64,000 nt of DNA from Muscardinus avellanarius. Taxonomy: Eukaryota; Chordata; Mammalia; Rodentia; Gliridae. The position numbers were made by a program, and so were the translations under genes. The notes below the pieces were generated by a model. That model worked only from the letters and a program-made list of their open reading frames with translations, ran no database searches and was not told where the DNA came from. Positions 1-8,510 of this stretch are shown here, one piece after another (position 1 is the stretch's first letter; every line of letters starts with the position of its first letter). The DNA is taken from the NCBI GenBank assembly GCA_963383645.1, contig OY726569.1, positions 31,329,592-31,393,591 on the forward strand, in the 5' to 3' direction.

Positions 1-1690
1 TGGGATGAAACCGACTTGGTCATGATGTATTATTCTCTTGATATAGTTTTGAATGCGTATAGCTAGTATTTTGTTTAAAATTTTTGCATCTATGTTCATT
101 AAGGATATTGGTCTGTAGTTTTCCTTTCTTGAGGTATCTTTATTTGGTTTGGGGATTAATGTGATACTGGCCTCATAGAAGGAATTTGGAAGAGTTCAAT
201 CTCTTTCAATTTCCCGGAACATGTTATGAAGTATTGGTATTAGTTGTTCACTGAAGGTTTTGTAGAATTCAGCTGGGAACCCATCTGGGCCTGGGCTTTT
301 CTTTGGTGGAAGAATTTTTATTGCCATTTCTATTTCTTTGGTTGTTATTGGTTGGTTTAGGCTTGCTATGTCCTCTTGGCTAAGTGTAGGAAGGTTAACT
401 GTGCTTAGAAATCTATCAATTTCTTCCAGGGTTTCAAGTCTATTGGAGAATAAATTTTTTAAAGTAGTTTCTGATAATATTTTGAAGTTCTTCACTATCT
501 GTGGTGATATCTCCTTTTTCATTTCTAATTTTGATAATTTGAGTTGATTCTCTTTTTCTTTTGGTTAGGTTGGCCAGGGGTTTATCAATTCTATTAATCT
601 TTTCAAAGAACCAACTTTTTGTTTTATTGATTCTTTGAATTTTTTTTCTCTATTTTATTTATTTCTGCTCTAATTTTGATGATTTCTTGTCTTCTGCTGG
701 CTTTGGGAATAGACTGTTGCAGAATTTCTAGATCCTTGAGTTGTGTCATTAGGTTCTTTACTTGGTGGTTCTCCGTCCTTTTTATGTGGACACTCAATGC
801 AATAAACTTTCCTCTTAGTACTGCCTTCATGGTGTCCCATAGGTTTTGGTAGGTTGTGTCTCTGTTTTCGTTTGTTTCCATAAATTTCTTTATTTCTTCC
901 CTAATTTCTGCTCTTACCCATTCGTCATTCAATAGTGTATCGTTCATTCTCCATGAATTTGAATACTTTCTTTCAAGTTTCCTGTTGTTGATTTCTACTT
1001 TTATTCCGTTGTGGTCTGAAAAGATGCATGGAATTATATTACATTTTTTGAATTTGCTGGTATTTTCTTTGTGTCCCAGGATGTGATTGATTTTGGAGAA
1101 GGTTCCATGGGCTGCTGAGAAGAAAGTGTATTCTGTAGTTCCTGGTTGATATACTCTGAAAACATCTATTAGGTCCATTTGGTTTATGGTTTCCTTTAGT
1201 TCTAAAGTGTCTTTACTCATCTTTTGCCTTGAAGATCGATCCAGTGGTGTGAGAGGTGTATTAAAGTCTCCCTGAATTATTGTATTTGGGTCTACTTGGG
1301 ATCTTATGTCCAGAAGGGTTTGTTTTACAAATGTGGTTGCACCCATATTTGGGGCATAAATATTTACTATCATTATATCTTCTTGGTGTGTTGTTTCTTT
1401 TAATAAAAGGAAGTGCCCTGATTTGTCTCTTTTGATGTGTTTTAGTTTAAAGTCTGTTTTGTTGTATATCAGGGTTGCTACCCCTGCTCTTTTTTGGTCA
1501 CTGGTGGCATGGTATATCTTTTTCCATCCTTTCACGTTCAGCCTGTGAATGTCTTTGGCTGTGAGGTGAGTTTCTTGCAGACAGCATATATTTGGATTAT
1601 GTTTCAAATCCACATTGCCAGTCTATGTCTTTTGATTGGTGAGTTAAGTCCTTTGACATTAAGAGATATTATTGAAATATGATTTTTTTT
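1..1690 (-). pseudogene. L1 ORF2 (endonuclease and start of reverse transcriptase), broken and truncated
   Basis: ORF2p nicks target DNA and reverse-transcribes the L1 RNA. The endonuclease domain reads from about 1613 down to 900, with the motifs QETHL, GDFNTPL and SDHNG visible. The reverse transcriptase entry motif PGPDGFPAEFY lies near 270. Lesions seen: the first twenty or so codons (about 1615-1690) are in another frame from the rest of the endonuclease, the frame breaks again between about 624 and 522, and a TGA interrupts at 193-195. The motif normally reading KIDHILG reads KINHILG, so the Asp known to matter for the human L1 endonuclease is Asn. The window edge removes the polymerase core and C terminus. 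Confidence 0.92.
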
Positions 1691-1742
1691 CTGCCATTTT
1701 GTGTTCTGTCTACTCTTGGGTGGTGTGATATTTCTTCTTTAC

Positions 1743-2720
1743 TTAAGTGGCCCACTTATTAATGTCCTCTCTTCTCTGATTCTGAAGCCTGCTTCTTTTT
1801 TCTTCCTTATGGTTTATTTCTTTAAGAATTTTCTCTAGTGTTGGCTTTGAATTCATGAATATTTTGAGATTCTGTTTATCCTGAAAGACTTTGGTTTCCC
1901 CATTGATCTTGAATAGTAGTTTTGCTGGATAGATGAGCCTTGGTTGGAAGTTATTTTCTTCCAGGGTCTGAATCACGTCGTACCAGTCTCTCCTAGCATT
2001 CCTAACCTGGGTTGTATAGTCCTGGGTGATTCTTATTGTTTTCCCTCTATATGTCACCCGTCCTTTTGTTCTCACTGCTTTTAAGATTCCTTCCTTAGCC
2101 TCTATATTGGTCATTTTGGTTATTATGTGGCGTGGAGTGGTCTTTCTTTGGTCTTGTCTCAGTGGAGTTCTGTATGCCTCCTGGACTTGAAGATTCAAGT
2201 CTCTTTCTATATTTGGAAAATTCTCTGAGATTATTTCCTTGAAGATATTACAAATGCCCTTGGTCTGTACCTCTATCCCTTCTTCAATGCCTATTATCCG
2301 TAAATTAGGGCACTTCATATTATCCCATAATTGCTGGATGTTTAGGTTTTGTTGCTGTAAAGATTTCTGTATATCGCTGACTGTGTTTTCGGTTTGGGAT
2401 GTACTGTCCTCTAATATTGATATTCTGTTTTCCATTTCATCTAATCTTCCAGAATTTCTTTCTATTGCTGTCTTCATTTCACTTATTGCCTCTTTCATTT
2501 CATTCCAGACCTCTTTCTGATTCTTTTTTAGTGTTTCTAATTCACCTCTAACCTCCTCTATACTTGTTTTAAATCCTTTCATCATATTGAACAACAAGAT
2601 TCTGAACTCCCCTTCTTGCATTTCTAGTAGGTAAGTATTCGTGATTTCTGCTGTCTCCTCATAATTCCTAGTTCTCATATTTATAGTGTTCTCTGTCCTG
2701 TTTTTCTGATTTCTACCCAT
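1743..2720 (-). CDS. L1 ORF1 protein, 325 residues, open
   Basis: ORF1p is the RNA-binding trimeric chaperone that packages L1 RNA. The frame is uninterrupted from the ATG at 2720 to the stop at 1743, close to the usual ORF1p length. Residues about 48-140 form a heptad-rich coiled coil (KKNQKEVWNEMKEAISEMK and onward), followed by the RRM starting near PNLRIIGIEEG. The C-terminal domain contains the conserved ARR triplet (RNARRDW) needed for RNA binding in known ORF1 proteins. The start is the first ATG of the frame, which is shared with no other upstream ATG. It belongs to a different ORF1 lineage from elements A and B. Element C at 7646 is the same lineage. Confidence 0.92.
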   Translation of the reverse strand: MGRNQKNRTENTINMRTRNYEETAEITNTYLLEMQEGEFRILLFNMMKGFKTSIEEVRGELETLKKNQKEVWNEMKEAISEMKTAIERNSGRLDEMENRISILEDSTSQTENTVSDIQKSLQQQNLNIQQLWDNMKCPNLRIIGIEEGIEVQTKGICNIFKEIISENFPNIERDLNLQVQEAYRTPLRQDQRKTTPRHIITKMTNIEAKEGILKAVRTKGRVTYRGKTIRITQDYTTQVRNARRDWYDVIQTLEENNFQPRLIYPAKLLFKINGETKVFQDKQNLKIFMNSKPTLEKILKEINHKEEKRSRLQNQRREDINKWAT

Positions 2721-3110
2721 CGTTCGTGAGTATTATGCTTAGTCAAATCTTAATATTAGGAGTTTAGGGGTATCAGCTAGTCAGCAGAGCCTTTCCAGAG
2801 TTGAGGGTGGGTGATGTGTGAGGAGCTGGGGTGATTGGTAAAGGAGTTGGATTAGGTAGAGGATATGTTTAGGTTGAGAAAGACTTTAAGTATGATAAGG
2901 TAATATCTTGCTAGGAATGAGAGAGAGAGTTAATTACTAGGACTCTTGTTGTTAGTAGAGTAATTATGGATATAAGGAGGTATATTATGGGGAAAAGTTT
3001 TGGGAGAGAAAAGTATGTAGGTTAGTGTGGGAAGGTTTGTAAATAGGGGTGATGGAAGGAGCAGATAGACATAAAAAAAAATCCACACAAGATACCAAGA
3101 CTATTATGTA
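2721..3110 (-). promoter_or_regulatory. L1 5' UTR, ORF1-proximal part
   Basis: Purine-rich, gene-free sequence between ORF1 of the minus-strand L1 and the point where element A interrupts it. Because the target duplication of element A (3097-3110) joins this stretch to 5885 onward, it and 5899-7630 were once continuous. It has no coding signal. Confidence 0.75.
3097..3110. repeat. Target-site duplication of element A, left copy
   Basis: The 14-mer AAGACTATTATGTA ends immediately before element A and recurs exactly at 5885-5898 immediately after its A-rich tail. This is the expected footprint of L1-type target-primed insertion. Confidence 0.92.
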
Positions 3111-3900
3111 GACTTCCGGGAAGATGTCGACCGAGAAAAGCGGGGCTTAAGAGCCCCGCTAACAACAAATATCCATTACCACAAAATCAGCGCCTTTCAA
3201 AGCCAGAAAACAACATCACCAGAGAAACAAAAAAAATCACCAGGCTCCAGAGAGAAAGCGGACTGAGAACAGAGCCACAGAGGAGATCCTCACGCCCGAG
3301 GACGCGGCAGACGCGGCAGACACGGCAGCAGCGCCATACTGCCGGAGGCTCCAGCGAATTCACGGGACGGCCACAGCAAGCCGAGGGGAGCCGCTGCGGA
3401 ACAGCCAGGCGGGATTTCTCGGCGCAGAGGACATCTAAAGCTACCAGTGTCTGAGCTCAGCACACGCTTCAGGGATTCAGAGTGGAAATCAAAACCAAGA
3501 AAAAAAAAACGCCAGCCAAACAGCCGAGGGCATAGCAGCGGCGCCATATTGCCACCGGCGGCAGCAGCACCGAATTCACTACAGCTACATCTGCGTACTC
3601 AAGAACAGTGAGTCAAATTGCGGGCCACAGTGGAGAAATCCCAGTACTGTACTCACTGGGACTTGACCCAGTGGGAGAGGGGCGGTGGCAGAGATATCAC
3701 ATCATAGGAGAATGTGCAACCTGGCACCCCCCACAGTCTAAAGCAGCCTCTATCGACTCTCTGGGTCGGAGACTCTGTGATACAACCCAGTAAAGGAATA
3801 GTGGGGTCTGAGATACTACTGACTCGAGATCCAGAACACCTTAAGGGAAGTCATAGTGACCCAAGGGAAGAACCCAGAGAAGGCACAAACTTCCGAAATC
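3111..3900 (+). promoter_or_regulatory. 5' UTR and likely internal promoter of copy A
   Basis: GC-rich leader with many CpGs, especially 3290-3600. The first bases, GACTTCCGGGAAGATG, contain an ETS-like core (CTTCCGG and its mirror) followed by an AAGATG that resembles a decayed YY1 site, a common start motif of L1 promoters. Copy B begins at the same nucleotide. The frame of ORF1 is open upstream to an ATG at 3856, but the family start is best placed at 3901. Confidence 0.7.
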
Positions 3901-4818
3901 ATGGGAAAGAGGAATAATACTGGAGCAATGAATGCCCACAACCCCACAACATCAGAACCCGATAAAACAGAGAATCAGAGATTTCTAGAAGATCAAATCA
4001 GGAAAATAACTGTAGAAATAATAGAGGTGCTTCGAAAAGAACTCAGAGAGAGCCAAAAAGAGATAAAGGATGCAATTAATGAAGTAAAGGCCTCAATTCA
4101 AAGCACAAACAACCGATTAGAACACATGGAGAACAGAATCTCGCTCTTAGAAGATGATCATTCCAAAAATGAACGCATAGTTTCTAATCTAGGAAAAAAT
4201 ATCCGACAGCAGGAATCTGATATTGAAGAAATATGGGCCCATTTTAAGAGAGCTAACCTAAGAATAATTGGAATAGAGGAGGGAAAAGAAAGTGAAACCA
4301 AAGGGATCAACAATCTCTTCAAGGAAGTAATAGCAGAAAATTTTTCAGACATAGAGCAAGAGGTCGATACGCAGGTCCAGGAAACTTATAGAACTCCCTT
4401 TAGACAGGATCGGAGAAGAGGATCCCCACGCCACATAATTGTCAAAATGACCAATGTGGAAGCCAAGCAGAGAATCTTAAAGGCAACAAAAGCAAAGGGC
4501 CAAGTGACATTCAGAGGCAAACCAATTAGAATCACTCCAGACTTCCCAAACCAAGTTATGAGAGCCAGAAGGGCTTGGAGTAACATATTCCAAATTCTGA
4601 AAGAAAACAACTTCCAGCCAAAAATTTCCTACCCAGCAAAACTTTCTTTCAAATTAGATGGAGAAATAAGAAGCTTCCATGACAAACAGAAACTGAAGGA
4701 ATTTATGTCTTCAAAACCAGCACTAGAGAAAATACTCAAAGAGATTAACTACAAAGAAGAAATAGGTAACACACATCAGAACCAGAGAAACAAGATTTTC
4801 CATTCAACAGACAACTAA
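3901..4818 (+). CDS. ORF1 protein of the composite LINE, 305 residues, intact
   Basis: RNA-binding chaperone of L1 type. I start it at MGKRNN (3901) because this matches the ORF1 start context in copy B. The frame opens further to 3856 but that part reads as 5' UTR. Residues about 27-120 are a coiled coil with regular hydrophobic spacing. The RRM begins at ANLRIIGIEEG (about 118-128). The C-terminal domain carries the ARR triplet at 222-224 and the conserved NNFQP and SYPAKLSF stretches. No stop or frameshift is present, while the flanking ORF2 remnant is badly decayed. It differs clearly from ORF1 of the host L1 at 1743-2720. An intact ORF1 without ORF2 is the hallmark of half-L1 elements. 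Confidence 0.93.
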   Translation: MGKRNNTGAMNAHNPTTSEPDKTENQRFLEDQIRKITVEIIEVLRKELRESQKEIKDAINEVKASIQSTNNRLEHMENRISLLEDDHSKNERIVSNLGKNIRQQESDIEEIWAHFKRANLRIIGIEEGKESETKGINNLFKEVIAENFSDIEQEVDTQVQETYRTPFRQDRRRGSPRHIIVKMTNVEAKQRILKATKAKGQVTFRGKPIRITPDFPNQVMRARRAWSNIFQILKENNFQPKISYPAKLSFKLDGEIRSFHDKQKLKEFMSSKPALEKILKEINYKEEIGNTHQNQRNKIFHSTDN

Positions 4819-4854
4819 GATTGGTTATCTGTGGAGATTCATTATTTATGTTAG

Positions 4855-5540
4855 TCTGTTACCTATCTCTAAAGGGTATTGTTTGCCTTTATTGTTGTTA
4901 ATTTTTAGGATTTCTAGTTGGAATATTAATATACCTTCAGATATAGCATTTGGAAATATTTTATCCCATTCTATTAGTAACTGTTAACTCTGTTTACATT
5001 GTCTTTGGATATACAATATGTTTTTTATTTTTTAGGGAGTTTGTATACTCTTCTGTTGCCTGTGCCATTGAAATCATAACCAAGAAATCACTGCCAATTT
5101 CAATGTTGTGAGGTTTTATGACCCAGATTTTCTCCTAAAAGTTTATAGTCTTAAGATTTATATTTAGGTCTTTTATCTATTTTGAGTTAATATTTGTATA
5201 TGGGATTAGGTAAGGGTCCAATTTTATTCTTTTCCATGTAATTATTATTTTTCAACAATATTTAGTTAAAAGATTATTATTTCTACCACCAAATGTTCGT
5301 GGAAATCTTGTCAAAAATAACTTGATAATATAGGGAAGAATTTAGGCCTAGGCTTTTATTTAACTACAATGGTTTATATATCTGCCTTTAGAATAGTACT
5401 ACACTGTTTCAATTATTGTAGCTTTATATGGTTTGAAATCAGAAAATATATATCTTCTAGCTTTGTTCTTTTTCAAGATCGTTGTGGGTACCTAGAGTCC
5501 ATATTCCATATTAGGATAGATTTTTTTTCTGAAAAATAAA
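4855..5540 (-). pseudogene. Inverted L1 ORF2 3'-region fragment inside copy A
   Basis: Read on the minus strand this is the C-terminal part of L1 ORF2. Landmarks include the stretch equivalent to AAAGACCTAAATATAAATC and the upstream FDK-type region near 5290. It carries many stops and codes for nothing on either strand. It lies antisense to ORF1 of the same element, about 35 bp after the ORF1 stop, and the same arrangement is seen in copy B. The boundaries are approximate because similarity to L1 was judged by eye. Confidence 0.8.
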
Positions 5541-5725
5541 TATATAAATATATGATAGTTTCACCTAAAAAATAGAAAAAAATAGATTCTCTGGTAAGAA
5601 AGAAAGCAAAAAGAAATATTGAAATGTTATCTTTAAGTCATCAAAAGCTTGGTATCAGACAAATGAAACTGTTATGTGATATTATCATTTTTAATTTTGG
5701 ATAAATTGCTATAATACTAGATGTC
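5541..5725. other. Segment of unknown origin in copy A
   Basis: AT-rich stretch between the inverted ORF2 piece and the L1 3' tail, shared with copy B (about 19361-19550). I could not match it to any L1 region, SINE or LTR I know. Confidence 0.55.
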
Positions 5726-5884
5726 AACTACTAAGCCAAGCATAGGAGGGGGGGATAGGGAGAGAACGGGGTGGGGATTGGGTGGGGGCTGACTGGGCAA
5801 TGTGTGCATGTATGTCTACAAAAGTATGTATCCCACTATGATGTATGAATACAGTGCACCTATTAAAAGTAAATATGGAAAAAA
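5726..5884 (+). other. L1 3' UTR end and A-rich tail of copy A
   Basis: Begins at CTAAGCCAAGCATAGG, passes a G-rich stretch and ends in an ATTAAA/A-rich tail. The same 3' end, usually as GCACCAATAAAA, is present at several truncated L1 ends here (14811, 29588, 37400, and antisense at 44745 and 45421). It would be the sequence recognised by L1 reverse transcriptase. Confidence 0.8.
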
Positions 5885-5898
5885 AAGACTATTATGTA
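5885..5898. repeat. Target-site duplication of element A, right copy
   Basis: Exact second copy of AAGACTATTATGTA. Host L1 5' UTR sequence resumes at 5899. Confidence 0.92.
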
Positions 5899-6035
5899 AT
5901 CCAAGAAAAAGGAAGGAATACCAATCAAAGGAGGAGAATGAAAAAAAGGAAGGAAAGAGGAAGAAAGAGGAAAAAAGAACAAGAATAAAATAAAAGGAGC
6001 CAGCAGCTGTGTGAAATAAAAAAATAAGGCAAACT

Positions 6036-6040
<5 letters not shown>

Positions 6041-6093
<53 letters not shown>
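6041..6093. repeat. (TA)n microsatellite
   Basis: About 26 uninterrupted TA units inside the L1 5' UTR. Length is likely to vary between individuals. Confidence 0.97.
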
Positions 6094-6094
<1 letters not shown>

Positions 6095-7616
6095 CAACAA
6101 GTTAAAGTAAAAGAAGTGTGGGTTAAAAGAAAAAAAATAAAACAGCAATAACCATACCAAAACAAAAGCACTGTAAAAGCAAAATAAAACAAAACATCCA
6201 CATTAAAAGTAAAACAAACAGTCCTCCTTATTTACGCATATGGGGTCAGGTCCATATAATATGTGTGTATCTGATTGTTTTGGTAGCTTTCAGAATACCA
6301 TCCAATGTCTCTTAGTTTTCTTTGTACTCCATTTTTATCTTCTTAGGTCACTCTGGGTGTTTGGACACCTTTCTCTCCTTTAGCTGCTTTAGGTTTATGT
6401 GTCCGTATGTCTGGTTTCACTGTTATTTGATTCTGTACAATTCACAGGTTCTGCAAAATTCTAAACTGTGGTCAGCACCTCTGCACTCACCACCCTAGAC
6501 TCCAGCCTGTGCTTCCCTACAGCAAGGGTGGAGAATGACCAAAGTATAATTGGAACCTCCCCCTGAGGTCCTGTGCAGATATTGTGGCCCGATGGATTTT
6601 CCTGTGTCTCTGGAAATTCCAGCTGGGCTAGCCAATGTGGTCCCAAGATGTACCCTGGGCAAAGGGATGCTGGTTCCTTGATGCCCACAGTTACTGCCAG
6701 AGCTCTGCCTATTCCGAGAGTGCAGGCTGGTGTGCTGGTATTACTGGACCCAGGTGTGAGTGGATGCAGCTATCTATTGCTGCTGGAATGTTCTTCCAAG
6801 GTGTATTGAGCTGTATTCTCACTTAGAACTAAGCATCTGGCTACCAGGAGGGTGGGAACACCCAGCAGTGGGCCAGGGGTGCAGGATAGGTGCTCAAGGA
6901 TCCAGTGCACAGTGTCCAGCAATGGTCTCTGCTTCCCACGGGATGTAGAAGCTGGGGGTGCCCCAAGGAGATTTCAGGGTCACACAGGGCTTTCGCAGCA
7001 TGGAAGGCAGGCTCTGGCAAGGTGGCGGGGGCTAGACACAAATGCAGGCTCCAATTTAGGGGTGGCAGTGGCACAGACACTGACTACTAGCAGGGGACCG
7101 GGCTGCAGACAAGGTGCGCGAGTAGAGTGCTCGGTTCTGAGGCTTGGGCCCGTGCTGGGGGGTTGGGGCTGTGCACATGTTAGGACCCCCACTTCCCTGG
7201 GCGCCCTCAGGTACCTGACTTCCTTGGTTCAGGATTCTATGGGAGTCTCTATGCTGTTGTGGTCCAGTCGCTGGTGAACACACAAAATTCTGACGTGGGT
7301 GCTGCTCGCTGCTTAAGATGAGGTCCTAAGTCCGTTTTCAGTCCTGGATTATCTTGCCGCGGTAATATCGGGCAGGCAGCTCTACAGGCAGCCACGAAAG
7401 CAGCCCACCGATCGGCATTCCAATCGGCATTCCGATTGTATCTGCAGCAGGTCCAGTGTCCGATCTTTGTTCTTCTTTTTCAAGTTCAGGGTTCCGCCGA
7501 GGTACCTGGATGTGTTTTGGTTCCTGGTATGTATTTATTTTGTTGATTAAGACACTGCTTTCTAAGTATTTGAACTTTATTTGCTTCAGCTACTGAGAAG
7601 TGCCGTGTCCCTCAGT

Positions 7617-7626
7617 CGCCATTTTG
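7617..7626 (-). promoter_or_regulatory. YY1-like site at the L1 5' end
   Basis: On the minus strand this reads CAAAATGGCG, a good match to the YY1 core, starting about 5 bases inside the presumed 5' end. In human L1 a YY1 site just after the first bases fixes the start of transcription. The same position and motif here support 7630 as the true 5' end. Confidence 0.6.
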
Positions 7627-7645
7627 AGAGAAAAAAAAAAAACCT

Positions 7646-8477
7646 GATGAAAGGATTTAAAACAAGTCTAGAGGAGATGAAAGATGAGTTGGAAACACTA
7701 AGAAAGAATCAGAAAGAGGTCTGGAATGAAATGAAAGAGTGGATAAGTGAAATGAAGACAGTAATAGAAAGAAATTCTGGAAGATTAGATGAAATGGAAA
7801 ACAGAATTTCATTGTTAGAAGACAGTACATCCAAAACCAAAAACACGATCAGTGATATACAGAAAGCTTTATAGCAACAAAACCTAAACATCCAGCAAAT
7901 ATGGAATAATATGAAGCATCCTAACTTACGGATAATAGGCATTGAAGAAGGGATAGAGATATAGACCAAGGGTATCCATAACCTCTTCAAAGAAATAATT
8001 TCAGAGAATTGCCTAACATGGAAAGAGACTTGGATCTTCATGTCCAGGAGGCATACAGAACTCCATTGAGATAGGACCAAAGAAGCACCTCCCCACACCA
8101 CATAATAGCCAAAATGACCAATATAGACACCAAGGAAGGAATCTTAAAAGCAGTGAGAACAAAAGGACAGGTGACATATAGAGGCAAAACAATAAGAATC
8201 ACCCCAGACTATACAACCCAGGTCAGGAATGCTAGGAGAGACTGGCACGATGTGATTCAGACTCTGAAAGAAAATAACTTCCAACCAAAACTACTCTATC
8301 CAGCAAAACTACTATTCAAAATCAATGGGGAAATAAAAGTATTTCAGGATAAACAGAATTTTTAAAAAATTTATGAATTCAAAGTCAATATTAGAGAAAA
8401 TTCTTAAAGAAATAAATCATAAAGAAGAAAAAAGAAGCAGACTTCAGAACCAGAGAAGAGAGGAAGTCCATAAGTAG
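7646..8477 (+). pseudogene. L1 ORF1 pseudogene of element C
   Basis: Closely related to ORF1 at 1743-2720, from about residue 46 (MKGFKTS) through the coiled coil, RRM and C-terminal domain to the stop at 8475. It is broken by in-frame stops near 7872 and 7963, a frameshift in about 8010-8070 that puts the region out of frame, and a further stop after KQNF near 8363. The ARR triplet is still readable (RNARRDW). It is not translatable. Confidence 0.9.
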
Positions 8478-8510
8478 AATGTGGATTACAGTAAGTGTCA
8501 GGACTAGTAG

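Larger units (their letters stand above)
3111..5884 (+). mobile_element. Composite ORF1-only LINE (copy A): 5' UTR, ORF1, inverted ORF2 piece, L1 3' tail
   Basis: A complete insertion of about 2.77 kb bounded by a perfect 14-bp duplication. In order it holds a 5' UTR of about 790 bp, an intact ORF1 (3901-4818), an L1 ORF2 3' fragment in reverse orientation (about 4855-5540), a segment of unknown origin (about 5541-5725), and an L1 3' UTR end with an A-rich tail. Copy B at 19185-22148 has the same parts, the same junctions and the same first base. There is no forward ORF2, so this is a half-L1-like element that would depend on another L1 for reverse transcriptase. It is inserted in the 5' UTR of the minus-strand L1, in the opposite orientation, so it is younger than that L1. 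Confidence 0.9.
1..7630 (-). mobile_element. LINE-1, near full length at its 5' end, minus strand
   Basis: An autonomous-type LINE-1 read on the minus strand. From its 5' end at 7630 it has a long 5' UTR, ORF1 (2720 to 1743), a short inter-ORF spacer and ORF2, which runs off the left edge inside the reverse transcriptase domain. The 5' UTR is split by element A (3111-5884 plus one copy of its 14-bp target duplication), so its own length is about 2.1 kb. The 5' end is placed at 7630 because a YY1-like start motif lies there and plus-strand ORF1 sequence of another element begins straight after. Its 3' end and target duplication lie outside the window. ORF1 is open and ORF2 is broken, so this copy cannot move by itself. 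Confidence 0.9.
5899..7630 (-). promoter_or_regulatory. L1 5' UTR, distal part with presumed promoter
   Basis: Continuation of the minus-strand L1 5' UTR beyond element A. It has a purine-rich half (5899-6230, with an internal TA microsatellite) and a GC-rich, CpG-containing half (6450-7560), typical of an L1 promoter region. Short open frames across 6460-7290 are on both strands and overlap each other, as expected of GC-rich noncoding DNA. The presumed transcription start is at 7630. Confidence 0.7.

Noticed and set aside
3856..3900. Upstream ATG in frame with ORF1 of copy A
   Set aside because: This part reads as 5' UTR. In copy B the same ATG-like position is not conserved as the start, and MGKRNN is the shared start.
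5816..6160. 114-codon minus-strand frame with an Ile-Tyr run
   Set aside because: It reads through the (TA)n repeat in the L1 5' UTR and the tail of element A.
6460..7290. Several overlapping frames of 60-141 codons on both strands
   Set aside because: They are shadows of the GC-rich L1 5' UTR, with no recognised protein.
7581..7874. 97-codon frame starting upstream of the ORF1 text
   Set aside because: Its first codons are the antisense L1 5' end fused to ORF1 of element C. It is a junction artefact.
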